The position numbers and the translations under genes are program-made. The notes under the pieces were generated by a model. It made no database searches and had not been told where the DNA came from. It was given only the letters and a program-made list of their open reading frames with translations. Below, in pieces: positions 1 to 12,460 of a stretch of DNA of 64,000 bases; the first letter of the stretch is position 1; each line of letters begins with the position of its first letter. This DNA comes from Saturnia japonica. Taxonomy: Eukaryota; Arthropoda; Insecta; Lepidoptera; Saturniidae. The stretch is taken from positions 5,766,001-5,830,000 of the forward strand of contig CM065307.1 of assembly GCA_033032175.1 (NCBI GenBank), written 5' to 3'.

Positions 1-515
1 CTTTCTCTATTTTGCTGTGGAATTATTTTAAACTGTGATATTGAAATCAATAGATGAAAAGGGCAATTTCGTTCAAAATTAAATACTTTTGATGAATAAC
101 GTATTTATTTCGATAATGATTAATACCATGTTAATAAAAACACCTTCGCAAATAATGCATTATTTTAGAAAAAAAAATATTACGAAAAAAAGGTTATATT
201 GAGTCAACTTTAAAAGATAGACTATCACGGTTTTCTTTTAGAACTTTTAAGAGAAACGTGATTGTTGCTGAACTTTAAGCATTTACGCAGCGCACGCAAT
301 GGAAGCTCTTAAAAGGAATTCAATTTTCCCGTTTTTGCAACATTTTTCATTGATGCTCCGCTTCTATTGGTCGTAGCGTGATGTTATATAACTTATGGCC
401 TTCCTCGATAAATGGGTTATCCAAAACTAAAATAGTTTATCCATTCGAACCAGTAGTTCCTGAGATTAGCGCGTTCAACCAAACAAACAAACAAACTCTT
501 CAGCTTTATAATCCA
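1..515 (-). mobile_element. Helitron-like element, subfamily B, cut by window start
   Basis: This stretch aligns by eye along its length with 4,254-4,790 and 19,710-20,230. Shared landmarks are the AAACACCTTCGCAAATAATG block, the GCAGCGCACGCAATGGAAGC block and the final AACCAAACAAACAAAC plus CTCTTCAG segment. On the - strand it reads from the 5' end inward. The expected terminal TATAATATTAGTATAGA is degraded here. No coding capacity is seen. The superfamily call rests on the better-preserved copy at 4,098-4,811. Confidence 0.5.
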
Positions 516-1783
516 TATACAAATATTATATGTGCGAAAGTAACTTTGTTTCTCTGTCTGTTACGTTTTTATACCTAAACCGCTATACCAATTTTGATGA
601 ATTTTAATATAGAAATAGATCGGACATTAGGAAAGGACATGGGGTAACTTATGTAGCAAAAATAAAACTTTAAGGGTAGAAAATAGGGGATGAAAATTTG
701 TAAGAACAAAATATAGGAACACCAATGCGCATGCGCGGAAATGGTGAAATGACATCGGCTGCCACGTCAACCGGTTTGTTGATTTATTATGCGCAAGTGC
801 AGTAATTATGAAATGACATCGTTGTTAACCCCAACTGGTTTGTTGATTTATTTACATTGTTATACTTAACAAGAAATGTATTGTATTCCTAATACTTACC
901 TATGAAATGATAGACCTGTATTCTTTTAATATTGGCTGAAGTGTTTTTAAACTCTTTAACTACGCCGTAACTACGGCATAATTACTGTTTTATTTTATGA
1001 TTGAAAAGTGACTTGTTTTTTATTTATATTCTAAGCGATATACCTATTGTAATTTATCTCAATTATAAAGTATTGCGACAAGCGAATTATTTCATTGTGT
1101 TATCCCACATGTGGTAAAAATAAAACTTTGATGAAAGTTTGTATGAAGAACTCGTCATATCTCAAATTAGGACTAAGAAAATTAATATTTATGCTTTTGG
1201 TAAGAAATATAAAGAAGTTTCACTTTTTTCAAAAACACCTTCCCCCAACCCGGTAGAATATAAGGCTGCCAATCCACTAAGGATGATTGTAATTATTTTT
1301 GAAGTTTTATTGGGACGGTTAAAGTGTTGGATTCATAATGGCTTATAGTTACAATGCCATACAGACAGTGCTAAACACATCTATGAGTTTTTTTCGTTTT
1401 TCGTGTTCTGATATCAGCCGGTACATATACAGTAATATAGCGGTGTGGTAAGGATCGCGACCACCATACACAAAGTTATAAACCCATCTATGATTTTTTT
1501 GGTTTCCCTGATAATCCCTATAGTGAATTATGTTTCCGTTTGTGGATTATCTCGACATTTTAAACGCTTTATTTTCGTTTCCTACAAAACTATATAAGTT
1601 ACTTAATTATGCAATGAATACTATTTTCCACGCCTTGATCCTCGAATTAATCAATGTTACCATAATTACCATAATAATGTTGATAATTACCATTAGTTAT
1701 TCAAGTTCGATTCTTGCGTATGGTCTCTCCCAAAAAAACCTATCAAGATAAACTTGGGAAGTAAAACATTATAATTTGTTTTT
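516..1783. other. AT-rich stretch without a recognisable gene
   Basis: No splice-bounded coding exon and no similarity to a known family could be seen. Short open frames (for example 1,139-1,348) have ordinary AT-rich composition and no domain. Confidence 0.5.
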
Positions 1784-1830
1784 TTTTCGAACTGACTATA
1801 CTGTTAGCCTTAAGAGCCTTGGAGCGATTA
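1784..1830 (-). mobile_element. LINE tail remnant (TAGTCAGTT 3' family)
   Basis: It begins with a T run followed by GAACTGACTATACTGTTAGCC, the reverse complement of the 3' tail that closes the jockey-like LINE at about 29,070-29,138. It is a short 3'-end copy in reverse orientation. Confidence 0.5.
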
Positions 1831-1832
1831 GA

Positions 1833-2014
1833 TGGCATCGTGAATTGTGGGCAATTGCCCTCAGTTTACTTTCGACTTGATACGTCGCGGCGTGACCGAG
1901 GAGAAACTTCTATCCTTTTTTGACAAAAGAGTTTCCGGCTTACCCTGTGATTTCCTATCTCTTTTGTTTCAAAATGCTGATAACAAAATTTGTAACGTTT
2001 TAGTGAGAGTATAA
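1833..2014. repeat. Interspersed repeat, pair with 45,543-45,741
   Basis: The blocks ATCGTGAAT..GTGGGCAATTGCCCTCAGTT, CTTTTATCCTTTTTTGACAA-like, GATTTCCTATCTCTTTTGTT and GCTGATAACAAAA occur in the same order at both places. The repeat is about 180-200 bp, with no terminal repeats or coding frame visible. Class unknown. Confidence 0.6.
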
Positions 2015-3465
2015 CGCATATAATTATAAAACGTCACTGTTGAAAATACAAAATTTCATACGAATCGTAAGAGACGATTCCGAGTAACCAATTAGATATA
2101 TATACAAGAATTCATCATTTATTACTAATAATAAACATAATATATAATTTAATAATACACCCAAAGTAAACGGTGATATATTATACAGAAAAAAAAATTT
2201 AATATTCAAAGAAATTATAATATAGATACAGCTTTATCTAACTGACAGTAATGTGTATAATATTCTAAACGAATTCAGAGTGTTATTCAAAATAAATCGC
2301 CAGTTTTGTACGTTTTTTAAAAATCTAGTAACACAGATAAACACTATTCAATTTAAAGTCTATTGACCCATTTGTTATCGATATTTAACTCATATGAACA
2401 GCTTATTTGTGGTACAATACAAGTCCAATAGTATGATATAAATCATAAAATACCTTTTTCCACTAGAAAATATTTACCAAAAAAATATAAATCTCTTTTG
2501 AACTACATTACCTGTTATTATTTGAAGAACGTTTACTATTTATTAAATTAAGATCGTTAACGGACACGATCCCAAGCTACAGTTTTCCTAAAGAAGCAAA
2601 ACGATATCACAGATATAACAAAATTTATAACCTATATGTTTAAAAGTACATAGTTATATTTAATCTTAACAGATAATGTGTAATCATTAAATTTGAAGAA
2701 ATTTTACTTGGAATGAAAAAGCAAAATCGCTACCGTCTACTTTTACTAATATTTTAACTCGTTTAGAAGCAATTTTAGGAATAATATTATATCAACTGAT
2801 TTCTCTCAACGCCTTTTTTTTATTGGTACCGGTTCCTAATAATCGTTTTATTAATAAAATGTCGCCGAAATAAGTATTTCTTGTTTGGCCTTCCTGCATA
2901 TCATTGACAGAAACGTCTTTACTTTTTTAACTCTCAATAAATATCGATGCTATTTTATATACAGCCACTGAAAAACCAAGTCTAAAAATACATAGAAACA
3001 AAATAAAGTACTCACGTATTTTCTTTAGTAAACCGCCGTCAATAACGCATAATACAACAATTATAGACACAAATAATTTATTTATATACAACATTATAGA
3101 AAATCTATAAACAATTATGATCTAAGTATAACGTTTGAATCCCCGATCGCCACTGGTACGGCAAGAACACCAATAACTATTATATACCTCCGTCAATCTG
3201 GCTTCACTAAGATCAAGGTAAACTATACTACTAAAATATGATAGATCACAATAAAAAAAAACTCCGGAAAGCAATTCTTAATCCGCGAACACAGTGTAAA
3301 GCAGCAAGAAATATGAGATAACAAAACATCTTTAAATCATGTTTTTGTTTATAATTATTTAATTATATACTTACAATTGCCTGTATTGTATTATTAAAAT
3401 GTTTGTAGAGTTTTAAATTCATAATTTGTTTATAATTGATGATGTATAGATACCATACCAAGAGA
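2015..3465. other. AT-rich stretch, no gene seen
   Basis: Very AT-rich. About 2,040-2,125 resembles the internal part of the GACCGAGC repeat found at 3,830-3,995 (GAGTAACCAATTAGATATATATACAAG versus GAGAAACCAATTACTTATATG). Nothing else is recognisable. Confidence 0.45.
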
Positions 3466-3469
3466 GGTA

Positions 3470-3730
3470 GCGCACAGAGAATTTTCTTTGGATGTTTCTC
3501 TACTTAGCGCCCTCCCACCTGTGGAATACATTTACCCTACAGAAGATTCCAGCCAAATAACCTTGTGTTGTGTTCCTGTGCTAAGTAGGGTTTCTATAGC
3601 TCCTTGGGGTAGGGGGTTCAGGGTCGCAAACGCGCTAGTGATATCGATGGTATTATAAACGTCCTTAGAGTACGGTAGCCGCTTGCTGTGAGCGGGTTGT
3701 ATGCTTATTTGCTACCTTAGTTTTTCACAT
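3470..3730 (-). mobile_element. LINE 3'-region fragment
   Basis: The stretch GGGGTAGGGGGTTCAGGGTC, then CGCTAGTGATATCGATGG and GGGTTGTATGCTTATTTGC, is the reverse complement of the type of sequence at 12,650-12,810 (AAGCATACGGCCCACCTGATGG and the following block). I recognise this as a common lepidopteran LINE 3' region. No coding frame remains. Confidence 0.45.
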
Positions 3731-3829
3731 CGATCTCGATTTTTTAGTCCGTTTCTGTATCGGTTCGCTTGATGTTCGAATGGGGTTCGATTAAGTTTCG
3801 CATTCAAGTAATATCATAAATACCTGGGC

Positions 3830-3995
3830 GACCGAGCTGTGCTCGGGGTTTAACAAAAAAAAACATCTTTCTAGGGAAACTTGGAATGTAAAACATTATC
3901 TAAATGCAAAGTTTCATCGAAATCGTTGGAGGCTTTTCCGAGAAACCAATTACTTATATGTATATACAAGAATTGCTCACTTAATATAATAAAAT
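3830..3995 (+). repeat. Interspersed repeat with GACCGAGC hairpin start
   Basis: It starts ACCTGGGCGACCGAGCTGTG, in which CCGAGC-TGT-GCTCGG can form a hairpin. It then runs through an A tract, GGAAACTTGGAATGTAAAAC, TCATCGAAATCGTTGGAGGC and GAGAAACCAATTA. Related copies lie at 21,229-21,350, 59,955-60,125 and 63,866-64,000. It could be a SINE or a LINE 3' end. I cannot assign a class. Confidence 0.55.
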
Positions 3996-4097
3996 ATTTA
4001 GTATGGTGATTTTGCGGAGTCCCATCTCTCTAAAAATCTATGAAAATGTAATGGAAATTAGAATTTAATTCTCCTTATAGGTTCGTTTATATTAAAA

Positions 4098-4811
4098 CTA
4101 GCTGACCCGCGCAACTTCTTCTGCGCCACATAAAAGAGAGAGAGAGAGTGGGACGTAGGCAGAGACAAATAACAATTGTCGTAGGCACCTACAATACAAT
4201 TTATAGGTGCCGCCCGCCTGCCACATCAATCCGATAAAATGCGCGCGCGGTACTTGATTATTATTTTGCTGCGGAGTTGTTTCAAAATTGTGATATCTCC
4301 TAAGATATACATTGAAATCAAATAATGGAAAGGGTAAATTTGTCTAAAATTAAATACTTGTGATGAATAACATATTGATTTCGAAAAGGATTATTACCAT
4401 GTTTATAAAACACCTTCGCAAATAATGCATTATTTTAGAACAAATTTTATTACCATAAAAAAGGTTATATTGCGTCAACCTCAAAAGATAGACATACACT
4501 ATCGCGGACTTTTTTTTAGAACTTTTAAAGAGAAACAATTGTGTAAATTTTTTATTGCGTAACTTTAACCATTTACGCAGCGCACGCAATGGAAACTTTG
4601 AAAAGCAATAAATTTTCCTCGTTTTTGCAACATGTTTCATTGATGCTTCGCTCCTATTGGTTGTAGCGTGATGTTATATATAGCCTACAGCCTTCCTTGA
4701 TAAATGGGCTATTCAACACTAAAATATTTTTTGCATTCTAACCAGTAGTTTCTGAGATTAGCGCGTTCAACCAAACAAACAAACTCTTCAGATTTATAAT
4801 ATTAGTATAGA
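4098..4811 (-). mobile_element. Helitron-like element, subfamily B, full length
   Basis: On the - strand the element starts TCTATACTAATATTATAAA after an A and ends CTAG before a T, as expected for Helitron insertion between A and T. It is 714 bp, non-coding, and carries an internal GA-repeat tract (4,133-4,147). Related copies are at 1-515 and 19,561-20,247. It would be non-autonomous, as no Rep/helicase is seen in the window. Confidence 0.6.
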
Positions 4812-6640
4812 TTTAGTAGTTGCAAACCCGGCCACTAGTTTCTGTGCCGTTTTGGAGACAGTTTTTGAAATTTTTGCCTATTTGTTTCTACGAGTTAACG
4901 TAGAAACTGCTCTACTGGATTTAATGAAATTACGTATGATTGTAGTTTTATAATAGTCTCAGAGGCATTAACAAAGCACGATGTAATTGCCAATGTTGAA
5001 TTTCAATACACCTCGTAAATTATCTGTGATTTTTAATCACTGTTTTTCATACACGAAATTTCGCGCGGACGGATTTACGAGCACATCTCGCATAGTCACG
5101 AATATCACGATGCATCCATTTTATATTGTACGAAGCTAGTATAAGTACTTCTGAATACAATTTGCGTTTTTATAAACTTAGTTATGCAAATATTATTTGG
5201 ATGAATATAAATATAAGTTGAAATCGACATTTATAGCTGCAAGATAAGTAAAGGTTATCTACAGAACAAGACATGTTTTGCGACTTGTGACGAATTTTCA
5301 AATTAAGTAAATATATTTCAAACACAGGAAACTCTAATAATTTGTCTGCGATGGACTAGTCAATGCTTCCGCGATCTAGTTTTATGACAAACTAATTAAA
5401 CATTTGTTGTTTTCAAATAAATGTCACCATACAAAACTAGAAAGATAAATACTAGAATAATAATAGGATGGTCGAGGATGGTGGTGATCGAGTGGTTTAA
5501 CCAGCGGAATATCGATTAGATGTTCAACGAATTTTTGAGGTAAATTTACTCATTTAAATTACCTATCAACACTGTCGTCTGACGGTGCAGAAAAATAGCG
5601 TAAGGATGCCTGAACGCTCGAGAAATGTTCTAACAGTACCACTGTATGTGCGGAAAAATACACAACTGTTTATTTCTTGGCGTTTGAAATCGCCAATACG
5701 TCATGGGCCTTTGTTATGATTAAAATCGTATCTTCCTTCGAGAAGAAGCTTCATTGTTCTGCCATGGCACACTTATAATGTACAAAACGAGCAACATTAT
5801 TTCACGGTAAAAGATTTCTAAATTTAATCCTTTTTAAATGTAATTTATGGAAATCTTAAATGCCTGGCCTTAATCTCTGTTTTACGTCATATCTTTGCTG
5901 TACTATGAGGCTGTGGAACTGTCTTCCCGGCTACCATATTCCCTCCTTCCTACAACATTTGAGTAGGCCGGCATGACATCAAGGATTATCGATAGAAAAA
6001 ACACTTAACAAAAATACAATTTTAATCGAATAAATTCACATTTTATTATAAATTCAACTAAATATCATATTAAAATTATTAATAAACTGTATTAAATTTA
6101 AAGCCTTCCGGTTTATGTTAAGTGAGAATGATTGAAAACATGGTTTTAATGAAAACAATTTGGATCTATGCTCACAGTTTTATATTAATAAAATAATGCA
6201 ACATAGCGAAATTTAACTTTATCTCTTATTTATTTATATTAAAAGCGTTTTCACCCTCTCACCAATAGACGGCGTTGTGGCAAAAATAAACATAAAGTAC
6301 AGATACGATTTTCATTACTCACCAATAGTTTTTCAAAATAATGATATCCCAACAAAAACAAAATGTGAAAAAGGGGCCAAGTTCAGGAGTCTATGTCACG
6401 TAGAATGTGCGTTCTTTAATTTATTTACAAAAATAATTGCTAGTTTTTTCATACTGTATCGATTTAAAATTTAAGATTTTTTTTTACAAAAAGATAAACC
6501 GGACAAACTGAACTTTGTGGTTAAAAACTGTTGACTTATACATTAGTATATGACGCAGTTTGTTTGCCAACTGCAAATAAGTTAAAAAATATCTTTTGTG
6601 ATTTAAATAAAATTGACGGTTTTCTGATTTTTTCCTTTAC
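4812..6640. other. AT-rich stretch, no gene seen
   Basis: No exon-like open frame with splice sites. A very weak LINE C-terminal echo is possible at about 5,895-5,960 (translation containing LWNCLPGYHIPSFLQ), but it is too short to call. Confidence 0.4.
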
Positions 6641-6945
6641 TTGTGCTACATATATGAAGTTGCTTCTTGCCAAATTGCATGATTCTAGGTCAACTGGAAG
6701 TACCCTATAGATTTTTATTCCATTTGCGAATGTTAAAATATGGGGCAGAAACTGCCGTATCTTTTGATTGCGTTGACTGAAGTTTGGTTTTTTACAGCTT
6801 CAAGGGATTGTAGACCTGAGTATTTGTTATTAATTTCAACTTGTTCACTTGTTCACACGTTCTTGAGAAAAAGGGTCTTCATAGACAGACAGTCCGAAAA
6901 CGAAAATATCCTTTTTGAGGTATAGAACCCTAAAAATAATAACTT
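6640..6945 (-). repeat. Interspersed repeat, GGGTTC..ACCTC family, reverse copy
   Basis: Reverse-complemented, it begins AGGGTTCTATACCTCAAAAA and continues with a CTGTCTGTC-type run and TTTTTCTCAAGAACGTGTG. The + copy is at 54,290-54,640, with AGGGTTCCGTACCTCATAAT and CATTTTCTCGAAAACG. This family is, from memory, widespread in Lepidoptera. Class unknown. Confidence 0.5.
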
Positions 6946-7200
6946 TCATAATTTTCAATCAATTTTGATGAATATTCTACACGATGTAGACAGTTCACAA
7001 ACACAAAAAAGAGGTTTTCTTGTGGGATTTTCGTAGGCTATTAACCGTTTTAAAATATCAGTTGTTTTTTTTATATGCAACTATTATTATTATAGTAAAT
7101 TATTACAACAGATGGTAAGTAATTCCAATTCTTGAATATCTGTGCCCGATGAATTAAAAAATTTAAAAAAATTGTCGTCACCGTCATGCCAGATAACAGT

Positions 7201-7450
7201 TACCACGGGTTTTTTGGGAGGATCTTGAAGTGACCTGTTGTGGTTCTTATTTTTGACCCTATATTATGTAGTATTGGTGGCGTTTTGCGTGATATAGTTT
7301 GGTTTTTGTGCATAGTGAAGTGGATTATAAATATAAGCATTCATTCTGAGATCTCACAAAATCTTCCTAGAAAGTTCTAACAAGTGAGCCATCATCTTGT
7401 TAGGATACTGAATCGTCATAACATATGACAATCTAATTCACTCGATAATG
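7201..7450. repeat. Interspersed repeat, pair with 37,000-37,215
   Basis: The two copies share, in order, GCGTGATATAGTTTGGT versus ACGTGATGTAGTTTGGT, the ATTGAAGATGATAT / AGTGAAGTGGATTAT region, a CACAA(G/A)A block and GCCA(C/T)CATCTTGTTA(G/A). No coding frame or terminal repeat is visible. Confidence 0.5.
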
Positions 7451-8225
7451 GCATTAATGATCTTCATTAAAGAGGACCTGTTGCCAAGTTAGGAAGAAGA
7501 AGAAGACGAACAGTTACCACTGCTGAAAGTTCAAAATTACTAAGTGAATTAGATACACCTAAGTCCCTAAAAGACGGACCGAAGTTAGACATTAGAACAA
7601 GTTTATCATAAATCGTTATCCTAAACCGTTATCATTGAGTGATTAAAGAATAATCATTGAACCATAAAACTAATGTGTTTACTTTTTATATATACACTAG
7701 CTGGAACCCCCCTGACTTCCTTCTCGTGAACATGTTTTTGGGGTTCAACCGAAGCTACGTGTGTAATCTATCTTATATGTATATTGTAACCACACATTTG
7801 AAGACCATCAATTGAGTCTCGGTTACGGCTCTACGGTTGTACTTCTATAAAGTGCCGAGTTTTTTATGATTATAATTTCAAAACTACATTCAAAACACAG
7901 AAAAACTATACAATACACTCATTTGTTGAAACAACTCACGTGCTATCCATTGTACATTGATAGTACTATGCTACGAACCTTCACGGAAATGCCCAGAATG
8001 ATTGATGCACGAACGCATAAACATGAACAAATAATAATGATTCATTTAGAAACAATATTAACAATATCCACTTTCACTGAAAAATGTGTTAACAATATTT
8101 ACATTAAATATAAATGCAACTATACTCACAAAAATATAAAATTACGTTAATATCGCATGCTGTAGAATACAATTCACGAATAAATCCCTGATATTCATAG
8201 AAATGGGAGTACATATTTTAAATAA

Positions 8226-8744
8226 TCTATACAATCAATAGAATTGAAGTGTCTGTTTGTAATGTCAAAATAACAGTTTTTTACTAAATGCATATGAAAA
8301 GTATATACGATACATATAACGAAAAGCCCGTTTTTAAAATTTGTGTATGTCTGTCTACTTGTTCCGGGTAATCTCCGAAACGGTTGGACCGATTTTGACG
8401 GGACTTTCACTGATAAATAGCTGTTGATACAGGGAGTAACTTAGGCTACTTTTATTTTAGAAAAAGAATTAGTGTTCCACACAAATAAAAAAAACTGGTC
8501 ATGGTGAATCAATTCGGGCGCTTTAATGGCTTATGCTGAGGAAACTATAAGAGATATAGCAAATTAATGTACTAAATAATTAAAGGCATTAAAAATACCT
8601 ACAAAAAGTCCGGGAGAGTATATATCTATCTTCTAAGCAACACCTACAATAAGCATTTATGTCTTTAAAATAGCAGGGAGCGGAGGAGCAAGATTCGCGC
8701 TGGCATTCTGTAGTTCACGTAAGCGAAGCCACGGGCACAGCTAG
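8226..8744 (+). mobile_element. Helitron-like element, subfamily A, full length
   Basis: It starts TCTATACAATCAATAGAATT after an A and ends AAGCCACGGGCACAGCTAG before a T. Internal landmarks are TGTCTGTTTGTAATGTCAAA and CCGATTTTGACGGGACTTTC. Other subfamily-A copies are at 14,136-14,656 (-), 17,106-17,465 (+), 19,274-19,560 (-) and, split by inserts, 39,598-41,981 (+). The element is non-coding, about 519 bp. Confidence 0.6.
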
Positions 8745-9060
8745 TGAAAAAATAAAAGTATTGCTTCCTTTAAGTCTATATGACTCATAAACATTATAAG
8801 ATTATAATAATTAACAACATTACATACTAGTCGTTAAAAATAAATATTCCGTATAAATAATCTAATTCAAACTGTCATTAATTTATATATACAAAACCAC
8901 AAAATATACCCCAAGAAAAGTAGCTATATAATAATTATTTTTTTTCGTTTTGACATAAAATAGATATGTACTGACAGCCAGCTTCAGACAACGAGCGATA
9001 ACGGCGCACGCACACATAAAAGCGTACGTACCAAGATCTCCAACGAAGTCGGTTGAACGC

Positions 9061-9138
9061 TTTTTTTTTCTCTGTCTGACTATAATGTTAGCCTAGATGC
9101 CCTGGGAGCCTCTGACGACTTTTACAGCTTCACCGTGA
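9061..9138 (-). mobile_element. LINE tail copy (reverse)
   Basis: A T run is followed by CTGACTATAATGTTAGCC and GACTTTTACAGCTTCACCG, the reverse complement of the 3' tail at 29,070-29,138. It is a short 3'-truncated-style insert with its poly(A) represented by the leading T run. Confidence 0.55.
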
Positions 9139-9780
9139 TTTGGGGCGGTTGAACACTGCGCTAGTCGATCTTCCATTAAAATGAATATACGTAATTATTG
9201 TTTTGTGTGTTTATACTAGGTTCTGAATTGGTAATGGATAAACGTTCTTGTTGAAAAAACAAAAACACAGAATTTTCATACAACACTGTAGATGCCAGCC
9301 CTAAGCGCTACATTCGAACGTAAATGACTAAAGTCAAGGTCGACAGGAGCCATCTTTCTGTACCAACCTATTTTGTGGTTATGATCAACCGATTTCATGT
9401 AACTTCTCGGTAGTAGGTGTAGGTATGCTATGTAATCTCGATCGAGTGTCCTCTTGGTTAAACTTTATCACTGTCGCTATAACATCTTTACTTCACATTT
9501 CAAAGCCTGAGAACAAGACGTTTTTCATACGTGCTGAACACTCGCGTTTTTGATAAACTCGTCCTCTGTGCGTCTTTAGCGCGTATTTGTATCGATACAT
9601 ACGCAAAAGATACACGCTTCAAACGCGCGTGTGTGGCGATGTGTTTGTGTGGGTGGTAAATGCGAGGGGAATGAGGTTGGAGTTGATTCTTCCTTGAAAA
9701 ATATTTCTACATACATGTATATACATACATATTTATAAGTGCATATGTACACACCGAACCAGCCGACACATAGATTTTAA

Positions 9781-10113
9781 TGGTTAACATTTCGACGCTC
9801 ATTAACTTGACTGTATATCGAAAGTCAATATCTTGACTGTCACCAACTCAACGGTTACCACCTTGACTGTAACGGTTTCAACTGCCACGGTCTTGACGGT
9901 CACCATCTCAACTATCCCCATACAACGGTGACCGTTTAATCTCGACGGTCACTAAGTCGACGGTACCACTTCGACTGTAATCACCTCAACTGTCAATATC
10001 TTAACGGCCACCATCTCATCTCAACGGTTACCATTTTGACGGCCACCATTTCCACAGTCAGTATCTCGGCTATCACCATATTAACGGTCACCATCTCTTT
10101 TCGACGGCCAATA
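9781..10113. repeat. Degenerate 15-bp minisatellite
   Basis: About twenty diverged units of a 15-bp motif with consensus near CACCATCTCAACGGT run head to tail. Clear units are CACCAACTCAACGGT, TACCACCTTGACTGT, CACCATCTCAACTAT, CACTAAGTCGACGGT and CACCATATTAACGGT. At least two units are expanded to 20 bp (CACCATCTCATCTCAACGGT and CACCATCTCTTTTCGACGGC), which breaks any single reading frame. The array is therefore probably non-coding, despite the period being a multiple of three. Confidence 0.85.
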
Positions 10114-10751
10114 CAGTCGTTTAATTATTTTCTAAGTGATAAATGATAAAAACACTTCTTAGGTTTTTGAATGGAATTACGTGAGAAATGTAAAAAAGTT
10201 AATTTTTTTAACACGTCCCATACTAGAAGTAGCGCTGAAGTTGATAAAGTTTTATTAGCATCAAATAGTAACATAAAAACATTCGAGAATTCAGCCTAAA
10301 GCTAGTTTATAAATCATCAAAACAAAACTTCATTCAATGCCGAAACAATTAAATCAAACTGTGCGAGAAACCCATAAATATAGATGGCGATTAATTACCA
10401 TAGTTGCCAATTATAATATGCTTTTTATCAATATTTTCAACGAAAAATGAATGAAAAAATATATGAAGATTACGGTTGTCAAACCGCTTTGAATTTATTT
10501 CGGACGTGTGAATTTGATTAAGGCATTGGTATGTTCCAACAGAATGATACGCACGACACGCTTGTATAACTTATTTGGCCAACTCTGGAGAGCAGACCGA
10601 GCTCGCAAAGCACCCGCATAGCCTATCGTATCTCACTTTCCGTACTTTCCTATAGCTTAACAAATTACTTAACATTCAAATTACTGCTCCGCTCCTCGTG
10701 AAGTTATTTTATGTGTATCTTTCCTCTATGAATCTTCTTCTTCTTTTTACC

Positions 10752-11073
10752 AATAAACCTGAAAGTTTGTATGTTTGGATGTTTGTTACTCAATCACGCA
10801 GAAACGGCTGAACGGATTTGGATGAAGTTTGGCACACAGATAGTCTATGAACTGGATTAATACATAGGATATTTTTTATCCCGGTAAAAGTCGTAGCTTA
10901 GCCACTGTTATCATTTTATTTTTATAGATAATTTATGTTCGATTGTGAACTATGAATTATGGGTTTCTAATAAAAATTGCCACACTGATAGTTTATAACC
11001 TGGATTAACCCCTAAGGTACTAAATATCGTTGTTTTCTATTATCCACGCGAACGAAGTCGCGGGTACAGCTAG
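10752..11073 (+). mobile_element. Helitron-like element, subfamily D
   Basis: Internal landmarks are TTGTATGTTTGGATGTTTGT, AAACGGCTGAACGGATTTGG and TTTGGCACACAGATAGTCTA. The 3' end reads GCGAACGAAGTCGCGGGTAC then AGCTAG before a T, with a GCGA...TCGC hairpin just upstream. A sister copy is at 18,739-19,024. Non-coding. Confidence 0.55.
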
Positions 11074-11612
11074 TAAACTATATAATGCAAAAAAAATTAA
11101 CAAACCAACTAAGATTAATCTTTTGAGCTTTTATAATATTAGTATAGATTGAATGATTCTGAGAATGGCTTACTAACAGCATTTAAAAAATTTACAATTT
11201 TTATGTGAACATACTAGACTCCAACGCAGTGTTGAACGACATGGGTTCCAATTTTAAACAGACGTTAACTTTTGGTGAAAGTAAATGTCTTGAACCATAC
11301 AGCACAGGAAAAATGCATTTTCCAGCTTTAAAGATTTACAACACCCATCACAATCACTAAAACAAGAGGATAAAGGAAGAAAAGATATTTAAAAAAAAAA
11401 AGAGCGTTGAACCGGGAGTCTTTTCACATATTTTACTATTCTGAGGCGGGTCATTAGTACAAAAGTCACCGAAAAAGGTCATCCACCTGAAAAAACAATA
11501 TACATATTTCAACTTTTTATTGTAACCGCCCCCAAATGCGCATTTGCCGCTCCGGGTGTCATTAACTCTAGCCACCCCACTCCGAACACGTATATAAGAA
11601 AGATATTTACAG

Positions 11613-11789
11613 AGTGAATGTAAAGTCCGGTGAAGCTGTAAAAGCCGCAGCGGCTTTAGGGCCCCTAAGGCTAACAGTGTAGTCAGATCTAAAAAAAAGA
11701 GTGAATGTAAAATTTAGGTGAAGCTGTGAAAGCCGTCAGAGGCTTCAAGGCCCCTAAAGCTAACAGTATAGTCAGTCAAAAAAAAAACA
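11613..11789 (+). repeat. Two tandem LINE tail copies
   Basis: Two head-to-tail copies (about 11,613-11,699 and 11,700-11,789) each run from GAGTGAATGTAAA through GGTGAAGCTGT.AAAGCCG, GGCCCCTAA and GCTAACAGT.TAGTCAG into an A tract. They match the tail of the jockey-like LINE at 29,070-29,138. The two differ from each other, so this is not a very recent duplication. Confidence 0.65.
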
Positions 11790-12254
11790 ATTCTTTACAC
11801 TGATGAATACTCGCAATTAAAATTAACCCCGAAGCCCCGTAGTTTTTTTAATCGTTTTTGCTGAAATGTTCAGTAACGAATTTCTCCATCCTTCTTCCAG
11901 TGGCAGTCCAATCTAAGTGATGTGTTTTTAAAAGGACAACAAGGGCAACCCGAAATAAAGCAAATACATTTGCAAAAAAATATATTATGATCAATGTATC
12001 TTACGTTATTCCCAATATAATCCGACTATTATTAATAGACCTATCAATTTACATCTAAATAATTGAGATACAGCAACAATTTGTTATTATTTTTATTACA
12101 TATAATAACACCGGTTAGCGATTTTTTTTTCAATCTTCCTCACATCCGCATAATTACAAATGTTCAGTGGTACAAAAACATTTGGCGATAATTATTTATT
12201 ACTCTAGGTATGTATTCTTTAGGCTTTATCATTTAAATTATTACATTATTTACA

Positions 12255-12460
12255 CAATAATTAAAAAAAGTTATAAACCCGATCGAGTTTCTTGCGCACG
12301 CTCTTTTCGATGACGGGAATGTTTTCCGAACTGGTACCCGGTAGTAGTATTTTAACGTTTATAAGCACCTTCTTAAGGCCTACTTTAAAAATTAAAGTAT
12401 TTTTCATTTTGTGAAAGAGAAAATGTGTTGGTTTGGCGGATCGAAGAATTAGATACATCA
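12255..12460. repeat. Interspersed fragment, CCCGATCGAGTTTCTTG family
   Basis: The block CCCGATCGAGTTTCTTG, then CTTTTCGATGACGGGAATG and TTTTCCGAACTGGTA, recurs at 35,318-35,420 and 29,745-29,800. At the latter two places it follows LINE C-terminal coding remnants, so it is probably part of a LINE 3' region. Confidence 0.5.

Noticed and set aside
5890..5960. LINE C-terminal echo (LWNCLPGYHIPSF)
   Set aside because: About twenty residues only; chance cannot be excluded.
9781..10113. Minisatellite as a CRISPR array
   Set aside because: Units are contiguous without spacers, diverged, and the DNA is animal.
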